From Vandiemenella viatica (Eukaryota; Arthropoda; Insecta; Orthoptera; Morabidae), in contig CM061920.1 in assembly GCA_031002005.1 (NCBI GenBank), positions 106,451,447 to 106,515,446 on the forward strand: a stretch of DNA of 64,000 nucleotides, in the 5' to 3' direction. Under the pieces are notes generated by a model that was not told the DNA's origin, did not search any database, and saw only the letters and a program-made list of their open reading frames with translations. This document shows positions 31,673-43,600 of this stretch, one piece after another. Both the position numbers and the translations under genes were made by a program. Within the stretch, counting starts at the first letter, position 1. Each line of letters begins with the position of its first letter.

Positions 31673-34600
31673 CTGAAACACATCACAGAATACATTAAAC
31701 TAATAAATGCAGCTTTTACTGAAAATTACACCCCAGTTTTGGAGCTGTAAGCATTTTGTAATGATACTATAAGTAGAATGTTAATAACAGTATTCCGAGT
31801 TGCCCACCAGACATAATATTGTTTTGTTTTTTTTAGTGTTTTTTATGATCAGATTCTGGTTCCATCATCAAGCAAAGTGTCGGGTACCGGGCCAGTCCGT
31901 GCTTATAAGGTCTGTGGTTGCTAGGTGATGCAAATCACTTGCATCGGGGGCCATATATACTACTGTTTATCTAATTTTTCCTTAGCAATGTGATAAATGT
32001 TCATAAAATTTCAGTTTCCATTCTGATCTTCGTCACATATCACAGCATAAATAACCAAATACCATTTGATGCAATTTTTTACATTTAAAAATTTATAGAA
32101 TATTTATAACTCTTTCATACAAATTAAACTGTAATTTACATAATTCTGAAATTAAGAAATAGTAAGCATCCAGTTCAAGAGTGGAAGGAAATTACAAAAC
32201 CATCCAAGCATGTAGTGATACATCAAGCTAAAGTAAAAACTAAAAATAGAAAAGCACAAGTATCAACTAAGGTGACGAAATTACAGTTGCTACAGCTGAG
32301 ATCACTTCCTGTTTCATTCAACTCAAGTCCACCAACTGAATTAAATTAAAGCTAACTAGTGCATAGATTCAATGAACAAAAATTTTAATCAACAATTCCA
32401 ATTTATATAGTGTGATACAACTGCAGAATTACTAGAACAGTAACAGAAGCAGTAAGAAGAAATATATTTGTAAGCTTACTATAATTGGTAAATGTACAAA
32501 CATTACACAAAACACATTGTTTTAGTAGTATCACCTAAAGATCTTAGCCAGAGAAATTTTGAATTGAACTACAGGTACCAAAAGCTGACAAGACAATGTA
32601 CTCAAATCAAAATCTTATTTCCTCAAAAAGAACTACACAAAGATTCAGACAAAATGCCTTGTATACAGCAAGGACTTTACTTCCATAGCAAACAATTCTT
32701 AAATTCCAAATAATTTTTTATGGAAACAAATCAGGCAGAGGAAGTTTGGAAGATTCCATGCAAACAAAATGACCGATGAGCAAACGATAGTATAATAGCA
32801 CCACGTGGTCAAGATAAGAGATAAATGAGCTTATGGCGGCTTGAAAAGCTTTAGCCACAAAGTCAAAAGATGAAATAAGTATTCATGAGATATTGATTGG
32901 TTATTTACCTGTATTTACCTAGGTTAACTATAAAATCCCACCATGGCAAAACATTTAATGGATTGACAAAATGATCATAAAACTATCCCCCATCCTCTCC
33001 CACAAAAAAAAAAGATTTAAAGTAAGACCATAAGAATTTTCAATTACATCTCATCAGATAAAGTCTAAAATCAGTAATCCTCAACAACTGGGAATCAGAT
33101 TCTCTATGAATGAGGTAACATATTTTTCTGTGATTTCCTACCAACCTTTTTACTGTCAGGTGATTCATCCCTCGGTCTTGCACTGTCAACAAACCTGCTT
33201 TCAGGTTTTTCAGATTCTGATTCATCTCCACTGCTATTTTCTGAATCACTATGGCTTCCCTGAAGAATTTCTGGTGTTTGCTGTGTACCAGACAAATCAC
33301 TTTTAAGCCCAGTAATAGTCTTGTAAACAAGTTCCTCTCCTTCACCACTTTTGGCTTTTATGATATCTCTTTCAGCATCAACAACCTGAAACACATTATT
33401 TCAAGTACAAAGTTAATCAACAACTGAAATAAATTTTAATTACAACACAACAAGAATATTAAGATAATATCTACAAAGGAAAATTTTTCTGATATGGGAA
33501 TATGTGTTTCTATAGCACTTTTGCAAGAGGAATTCAAATCTGAAATCAGAAATTGCCTATTAGGCTCTCTTTTAGTCATATGAAAAAAATGTATAATTTA
33601 ACTTCAAGATAATTTTTCCCCCCCCTATACAAAGAGAAATTTACAAAAAACAGTTAGCAATATCAACTTCTGCATTTCACTTGTTTTAATATGCTAATGT
33701 TGGTACCATTTTCTGTACATCTGCTACATTTTGTAATGTAAAAGTCATTTATAAAGATTAATAATTGAGTTTGTGTTAGAATGATTACACAGGACTATAG
33801 ACTCTTCATAGCTGCATCAAAAATTAGTTAATAGGCAGTTCTGCTCCACAATTGGAATGTAATTTCTTCCACCCCAGTTGACTATGCTAGTGTGACTACA
33901 GAGTCATAAGACATTTTGCAATATATGCGTACATATATTAAATACAATGAACATAAATGAAAGATATCTGGCAACCTAAAAATTATTACCATGATATTGA
34001 ATATGCAACAAGTCTATGTCAAATATGGGTGTTTTGTATGAGAGTGGGGTAGCTGTGATGGAAATTCTCATTATACAAAGAAGGAATGGCCTCATCAAAA
34101 AAAGGAAACTAGGAGAAATAAACTGTCAGTATAAGAAACTGGTAGCTACTGAAGTTGTGCTCCTTCCTCCACTTCACATCAAATTAGGCCATGGATAAAA
34201 CTGGAAGAGGATATATCAACCTCTTAAACAATTTCTTTGTCTCACTACAGCAAAAGTAAACTGTGTGTTTGTTGGCCCCCAGATTAGACAAATTCTCCAG
34301 AGACAAATTTTTGAAGAAACACTGAAGGCAGGAGAAAAACGAGCATGGACGGATATGTTTAAAGGATGTAGTAATAATTTTCTGAGGAAACAAAGAGTTC
34401 ATAACTATAAAGATTTGGTAAATGAGATGCTTGTTGCATACAAGAAACTGTGACGCAATATGTTTCCGAAGGTGAATTTTCTGCACTCTCATATGGATTA
34501 ATTCCTGAAGAGCTGCAGTGATGTGTCTCATGAACATGGTGAAAGGTTCCATAAAGAAATCGTGACTTTAGAACAGTGGTACGAAGGGAAGTGTATGCTT

Positions 34601-37600
34601 GCCATGCTGGCCGATTATTGCAGGAATATTATTTGCAACTACCCAAATATTCACCGTAAAAGGAAGAAATCCTTAGTAGGAAAATAAACTCTGACCACTG
34701 TACACAAAGTATTTAGTAGTTCATCTGTTGATTAAAATGCATTTTTAATAACTTTTAGAAAGACTATAGAGTTTAATGTATTTCGGTACATACAAAGAAG
34801 TTTAAAAGATTAAAATCAGCATTAGTAAAAAAAAACTATGTCCAATAGAAGAAATCTAGTTTTAAATAACAGATATAAATTTACCGATTATGGAATGTTC
34901 ACACAATTTGATATTTTATTTGTTAAGTAAATTTGTGTGGTCTTAATTACAGGACAAGATTTTTAAGTTTAACAATCTTTCTAATATTCAACAATAAGAG
35001 TAACATTTTCCAGTAACACACATTAATTCAACAATATAAAGCCACAGTAAAATGGAATCCACTACATTAAACACAGTTGAAAGCTAAGATGATAAGCAAA
35101 AATAAATAAATAAGAATAGGTAATTGTAACAACAGTAATGAATTACTTAAGAATTGGGAATAAAATAATCTTAATACTTCCGCAAATAAAATTCCGCAAG
35201 GAAAAATATTGGCATTTAAAAAATGGATAGGAACATCCAGTAAGAGAATATAGCTGACTTCACAAAATGCACTACAATAATTTAAAACCATGCAGCAGAT
35301 AAAAATATTAATGTTACGAGCAGTACTTGCTAAATACCAAGATTGTTTTTTTCATGGTTTTGTAAATGATTAAGTTCATTACTGTAGTCACACAAATTCT
35401 CATAGCAAGATTTAGCATGTGTATTCATTTTCCAAACACATGCCTCATTCTTCTGCTGGTTAAACAGTTATCCAAAATATTTGAATTGTGTTTGTCTTCT
35501 TTTGTGTTAATTTTGTTTCTTTTCTCATGTCAGTGTTCCAATGTTTTGGTAAGTAGAGGGTTTGCTTTCTTTATAGTTCTTTGTTTTGATATACGCCTTT
35601 TTTTTATTAAAATCCTTCCTATTACCATCACCAACTACACAGTATTTCAACAAAAAATTAATTGGTTGACAACTATGTTAGTACAAAATCCATCAGAAAT
35701 CAATTCAAAGGGGGGGGGGGGAAGTTAAAATGAACTTTATTTTTCCATAAAATGCAGAGACCTTGATAAAATTGCACTACCTAACTATTAGTTGAAAAAT
35801 CTTGGTTCAATTCTCGATTCATATTTCACACATACATTTTTATGGAAATGTCTAGCAACCAGATACCACTGAAACTATAAATGTCAATCACTGTAACTTT
35901 CTTCAAAGATAAACTAATCTAATCATAAGCATCCTCTTTTATCTACATTGATAGAAAATGGTTAAAACATATGCATGGCATCATTTGAGTAACAGTAGAA
36001 TATACTGCTGCACACATTTTGAACATTACATGTATCAGTGATCACCAGTTTGCAATAGTTAATAAGTTTCAGAGCAGGGTTTCAGCAGTTGTTAAGCAAC
36101 ACACTATTTTCTTACTAAAATTGTGATTTGTGGATAAGAGCTTATATCAAACAAGCCATCAATGTGTCATACGTAAAAATCATATTGCTTTTTTTTAGGG
36201 TGCCTGCAGGTCACTACAGACTCTACAGTCAATTTCAACACCATAAATCCCATAACTTCAGTAATTCTGTGACAAGATGTGAATCACTGAAATCATATTC
36301 CACCTCAGAACTTAAGACAACTTGAAACTCTACCCTATACCAATCAGATACACTTATACTTCTCTTCTGAGACTTCTTTGCTTATACCAACTTGTTACTG
36401 AATTCACTCCCACACTCCATTAATCAGAATTCCACGAAGAATCACACCAAAAATTAAAACATCATAAACTTTCAAGCCCTCCTTTCAGACTTATTATTAT
36501 TGAGATCATTACAGCTGAAAGAAGGGGGGAAGGGGAAAGTAGGGCAAGGAATTTAGCACTGGCCTTTTTGAAGGATCCATCCTGACATTCACCAGCAGCG
36601 ATTTGTAAAAAAAAAAAAAAAAAGTGGTAAACTGAAATCTAGATGGCCAGATTTGGTTTTGAACCTGCATTGTGTCTGAGCAATAGCATTTATCCAACAA
36701 ATTCAACTTTCCAGCTAACAACAAATGAGGATATGGATCAGAGCTCTTATGAGGCAAAAGTCTTCAGACAGCTCTCAGATACCTACATGTACTGACCTCA
36801 CATCACAGGCCCATCAATCTCCATCTGCCTAGAAATCCATTCATGCTTTAAACTTTAAGGTTCCCTGCAAAGTCTCTGTCCAACTCAATTTCCATCTTTT
36901 CTCCTAAAAGCTGCTGTATTGCTACCCGGTATCTCCTTCCCAAAACATATAAGTTAGTCAATACTAGAAGCCTCATTGTAGCTGCCTATGGATCACTGAA
37001 AACACATTTCTGCCTTCTGGGACCAACATCCATTACCATTTTTCCACACCCTCCCTCTTATGTAGAAGAAACTCTGAATCCCTAGAGCATCTGTTGACTG
37101 TCTCCACACCTTTACTAACTGCAGATACATTTTTGATCACATCATCTTACTTTGCAGGGCCTTTCCTTCCACACTACTTGGAAATGTGTCCTCCACAAGT
37201 GCTTTCCAGCACTGCTTTTCTGACAATTTCATTCTTTATAGCAACTTCTTCCAATAGTCAAACACCTGCAACCGAGTATGAGGCTACGCCATGGGCACAT
37301 GCATGGCATCTTCCTGTGACAAACATTTCCAACGTAATCAAATGAAACCTTTCTTAAAAATATTTTCACTCTTTTATGATCTGGACTCATTGTGAAAATC
37401 TCTTAACTCCCTCAATTACATCACTTCAATTGATCCTACCTTAACCCATATTATCTTCCTTGACATCTTCCATGTATAATGACCACTTCAGATCTCTGTC
37501 CAAAAAAATCTATAACAATATTTAACCTTTGACTGCTGCCTCCTGTATTACACAAAATGCTTCCTCCTCTATAGCTCAGCACAGTACCGGATAAACCATG

Positions 37601-40600
37601 CAGCAGGAGGTAGCAAATGCTACAGGCCTCGCGCCTACCTAGGCCAGATGGGCGACATTTTTTAAGCTCTACAATTTTCACACAGATGGCAAAAATCAAG
37701 GGCCTCTTCTTCACATTTGCTACGGGCCCCGCACTGTCTTAATCCAGCCCTGGCTCAGCCATCTGAGGCAGACATACCTGTTCCAATCAAGAATCCCTCA
37801 TCCAAAACTCCAACAACCTGACAGAAGCATTTAAATCTAACAATTGGACCATAAAAAGAGAAAGTGGGCTATAAATTGTCCAACACAGCAAAAACATTCA
37901 TCTGTACTACAACCCATCTTATATACTAGTACATTGGCTTCCATTGCCAGAGTTCTTACATTGTTCTAACCATGAAGCAGTTAACCATCTGAACGAATGA
38001 GTACAGACAAACAATTTACTACTAAAAACTAGACCATCCAGTTACTGCATATCCCAGCTCTCAAAAATCACATGACCTCAATAATTGTTTCAAAGCCAGA
38101 GCCATAGAACTACTCCCTGAAACCACATCTCCCATTTGAACTTGATGGGAATTGATCTATCAATACATTCTGAGGACATCACACCATTTATATTGTACAA
38201 GTTTTGATAGTTTTGCACTAGTTACATATTTATTATTATCTATGATTATTTTTGTTTCTGTGTTTAATATTTCCAGCAATGCAATTTTCATCATCCCCCC
38301 ATCAATCACCCCCAATCAGAACCTAATGGTCAAAACTGTGGATCCTTGTATAAACCTAGCCATTAGCTTCATCTTGAAGAATCATGAGGAAGGGCTACAC
38401 CCGAAATACTGTGCTTATGTAGCGAATTTTTTGCTGCACAATCTACTTTATATTAATATTGCCTAATTGCATTTTCTCCTGCTCCATTTTTCTGATATTG
38501 CCAACTTGTGAGGGGAGGGGGGGGGGGGGGAGCGAATAACAAGCAACTGTGATCTATCTATTTTATGAGTGGCTGCGGCGACTCAAACTATAGTATTTTC
38601 TGTGTTTGTGCATTGTTTTGTGATGTTGCTGCCCTTCTCCCTTCAACTTTGGTTAGTGTTGGGTGTATTTCATCTATCCTTTCCATATAAATATTGCCTC
38701 ATGGCAGTTCTTTCCTTCCATTGTTACCGTGTAATAATTCTATTTAGTTAAGAAACTGAAGAAATGACTTTCCAAAACATGGAAAGAAAAGTATGTATTG
38801 CATTTAAGCTAACATATTAATTATCAGTTGCTTTTTCTATTTATAATTAGTCACTTATACTCTGTGCAGAGATATAAACATTACAGTAAACTAAGAAATA
38901 TGTACCCCAGTACATCATTTTTATGGTTTTGAACATTATTAAATAACAATTATATTTAGTTAATCAACTGTTAGGAAATGAGAACTGCATTTAACTTTAT
39001 ATTTTTGAGTTTTAGAAGCTATTTATATTCACTGCAGATGTTTTCACTATATTCTGTCACTGTTATAGTATGCTCAAATAAATGAACTGTCAAAATTCTG
39101 TGCTTAACCTCTCATTTTTGGCAGGCTTAGAAGCTAGTTGAACTATAAAACGTTTTCCTTTAAGAACATGTAAAAAAAAAAAAAAATCTTTAGTTTTAAA
39201 AATAACGCCATGTTTTTACTGGTACTTTTAGTTAGTTTTCACCCCACAGTTTGATATTAAATGCATGCTTTCATTCAATCTTAAACCGTAACATTGATTT
39301 ACTTCTATGGACATAAATTATCAACCAGTATGGATGTTATGTACTGACCATTCATATGTTTTGCTATATTAAATACATTTTTCCTACATGATGTACAAGG
39401 ATAGTTTGATGAATAACGGTTTGATATCAACAAGATCAAATTAAGTCATGAAACATATTTTATTTTTCGGCCTACTCCCCTCAATGTTCAACATGCTTGC
39501 TACAGCTTTGTGAAGCTCACAGAAATGGGTTTCTCCAAGAAAATAGTTTACATTCTGTATGACCTCTTCATTTGAATGAAATTGGTGTCCAGGTAGGAAA
39601 GTTTTGACTCTCAGGAATAGATGGTAATTGGATAGAGTGAATAGGGTGGATATGGAAGGATAAAAAAACATTCTTTCCTCAATTTTTCCTCGGCAATGTG
39701 GCTTGTGTGCAATGGTGCCATGTCCTTTTTGCACAATTGACACCTTCGGTTACTCAAAAAGTAATATGTAAAATTCTCCAGTAATGATTTTTCATTCTTC
39801 AAGTAGTTAAGCAAAATAATTCTTTCTACATTACAAAAACCGAAGCTATTTGCTTTCTCTGGAACCGATTTGCCTTGTGCAGTGCATCATTTTTATTGCT
39901 GTTTTATTTCCAATATTTCCATGATGAATCCATATTTTGACCACAGTTACAAAACGCAAAAAACATTTGGTTTCTTCCCATACACCTCGCAACGGTCTGC
40001 CTATGTTACATGTGATTTTGATTTTCTTGCGGAGTGAGCAGCCCACCCATCTGACAAAAAGCTTTTTCATGTGTAATTCGTAATGCAAATGAAATGAATT
40101 CACTCAGTTAAGATGCCTCTGGCCTCTGCTAACTCCTTCACTTTCAGTTAAAACAATATTATGGACTTTACTGATGATCCAGGACATGTTGCATCTTTTC
40201 ATCTTTTCATTTATTTTTTATTTTTGGTCACGTTTGAACTAGTTTACCCAAAGTTAAATGGTTTTGTAGAAAGGGCATGGGTCACTCAATGTAGGAAATA
40301 TCCTCTCAGGAATAACCTATGCTGCTTTTCTTCCAGAAAACGGAACTGAATCACATCATGAATTACAATTTTTCACTGGTGCTTAACATGTTTCTGTTTA
40401 ATTAACTGTAAAACAAAAAATAGGCATAAAAAATCACATGACTAATGATTATAGGTACTTAGAAAGCAAGTATTATGACCGCATACACATCTGGTGTTGC
40501 CATCTTCTATTAGCATGCGATTCAAGTTACTAATCAAACCACCCACATATAGTTAAAAAAAAGTGAATACTGTAAGTGGCAACTGATATTTTCTACTGCA

Positions 40601-43600
40601 AAGTATTCTAAACAGATGTAAGAATGAAGACTTACCAAGTGTATAATTGTAATGAAGTCTTTTATGGGTATAATGCCAGATTGTATTGTGAAAACATTGT
40701 ATTTCGATGACTAGCTCCGTTGTCTTCCTCAGGTGCTAAAAACATCTGTATATGTTGGCTAACCAACAGGTATTGAGAAAGCTCAGGTGCTGCACCTCCT
40801 TATATCCACTACGGTTCTGTTTGCGGCCAGCGCCTGGCGGCTAGCTACCAGTGGTCGTGTCAATAGATCTTCATTGCAGCCCATGGGCCCTAATATGAAG
40901 CCACCTATGGCGGCAGTTGGACAGAGGTGCCCCGGTCTCTGTGGAGATTCACCAAGTTTGGTTTCCACGCCTCACAAAAACATAGTGCACTATCTCTATT
41001 GAATGTACCGGCTAACTGAATTTTGATTGTTTCTTTGAGAACTGAATACCAAAAACATGAAATCCTGGTCGATATCCAAACGTTGATAAAATCTGCCCTG
41101 TGACAATGGTTGTACACATGCTGTGATCACTAATTTGCTATATTGTCCAAGGTGGAGACTGCACTTGAATGGTGTGGATAGTTTGGCCAATGTAAGTCTT
41201 TCCAGACACGCACAGAACACTATAAATTCCATGGACTCTTAAGGCCAAGGTCATCATTAACTGAATGGAGATAGTTCCATATTTTTGCTGGTGATCTGTA
41301 GAAACTGTTGATTCCACGATGTGCAAGAATTCTGTCTATTTTTCCACAAGTGTTTCTGTGCCATGGCAGAAAAACAGTGGCCTTGGGTATTTCTTCCTGT
41401 CAAGCTGGTCCATGTGGGATGATTTACTGTATATGCTATGTGTTAGCATTCCATCTTGCTTTCTTTCAATCAGTACGTCGAGGACAGGTAGGCTGGAATG
41501 AATTCTGTTTAGATTTTCCAGGAACTCATTTAAAGTCTTATTACCATGAGGCACGCAGCAAATGTGTCATTGACATGTCAGAAAAAACATGCTGGCTAGA
41601 GAACCACATCTTCCAGTGCTTTTTCCTCAAAACATTCCATGTATAGGTTGGTTACTAACGGAGAAAGTGGCGACTCCATCGCAATACCTTCCACTTGTTC
41701 ATAATATTCCCCTAAGTAAGTATATATGTGGATGTCAGCACTAGTCTGATAAGTTCCACAATGGCAGGGGGTTCAAATTGATGGTGTATCAGCTGCAGTG
41801 TCTTGTAACGGGACAAAGGTGCATAATGAAATAACATTCAAACTGGCCGTTAAGTCTGAGTCATCCAGTGATGATTTTAGCAAAGTTCACTGAATTCTTT
41901 ACTTGCTGGTAGCAACAGCCAACTGGTGGACATAAAGACGGGTCAGATATTTTGCCAGCGATAAGTACGAGCTCTGATATTGCTGACGAGTGGCCGCATA
42001 GGCATGCTTTCTCTGAGTATTTTTGGCAGACCATATAGCTGAGGTGGTCTCGCAGCATGAGGTCTGAGTTTCTTGTTGTTTCTGTAGAAAAATGGCTTTC
42101 TTCAATAAAGCCATAACCTTCATCTCAATCCTGTTAGTAGGGCTGTTGTCTAAACACCAATAGGAAGGATCATCAAGAATGTTCCTCATCTTCTCCTCAT
42201 ACTGTTCTGCTGTAAGCAGTACCATATCATTTCCCTTGTCTGCTGATAAAACAACAACTTCCTCCCTAGTTACATTGGTCTTCAGAGATTCTGCAAGTCT
42301 CCCTGTGTACCTCCTCTGCTGCCTCCCCTGGTGGTACATCTCTTCCCCGTAAAGGTGCTTGATGTAAGAATGGCGACTTTTCCAGCGTATAATTGTAAAT
42401 AAGTCTTCATGTATGTATCGCCATATTGTGATCTGAAAAAACAATATTTTGACAACTAGCACTGTCGTCTTCCTCAGGTGCTGTAAGAGCTATACTAGTA
42501 AGCTGACCAACAGACACTGAGATGGCTCTGGTGCCACACTTCCTTATATTCCCTACAGCTTTGTCATGGTCCACACCCGGCAGCTAGGTGCCAGTGGGTG
42601 TGCCTGTAGATTTTCATGGCAGCCCACAGACCCTAATAAGAAGCAGTCTGTGGCGGCAGCTGGACAGAGGTACCACATTCTCTGCAGAGTTTTGCCAAGG
42701 TTGGTTTCCACATCTCACAAGACATAGTCCACTGTCTCTATTGAATGCATCAGTCAAATGAATTTCGATCACTTTTTTGACTATTGAATCCCAAAAGTCC
42801 TAGCCAATATCCTAATGTTAAAATCTACTGTGTGGCCATGGTCATACACATGCTTGGCGATTGCTGATTTTCTGCACTCTCCAAGGTGGAGATGGTATCT
42901 GTGTTCTTCACACCAGTTTTGTACAGTGCGGAAAGTTTGGTCGATGAAAGTCTTTCCACAGAACCATAAGGGATATAAAGAGGTGTGACACCTGAGATGT
43001 CTTAGTATCTGTCAGTCAGCCGACCTATACAGATGTTTCAGCACCTGAGGAAGATGAAAGAGCTAGTTATGGAAAAATTGTGCTTTCATAACACAATCCT
43101 GCGGTACACCGGTCAAGATTTCATTACATATTCTAAACATATACTGTTAATAAAAGCAGAGTGGTAAAGCAATGAGTTCCCTGCCATCATATTTCAGAGA
43201 GTGTCTTCTCTGCATATCTGCTTTCAACTTTGATAAGCAATTTATTCATACCATAACATTAACACTGAGAAATAACTATTTCTTTATACTGTTCATGCAG
43301 AGAGTATTAAGATTTTGTATAAATGAGTAGTATTAGTGTTTCAGTTGTACATTTGATTTAAAAAAATACTGCTGTCCACTGACAAAAATTAGGAAACCCA
43401 AATTAAAATGGATTAACAGAAATTAGTGTATGCAGATTTTATTACAAACTAATCAAACATTACTTAAACAAAACCAGGATGCAATACTATTACTAGGAAC
43501 AGTTATAACCTCCTGAAGTGTTTTAGGAATATAAGCTTTCTTAAAAACTTCTTCTTCAACTAGCTCCTGTGCAGTAGTTTCTTCAAAAGTGCGTGCAGCT

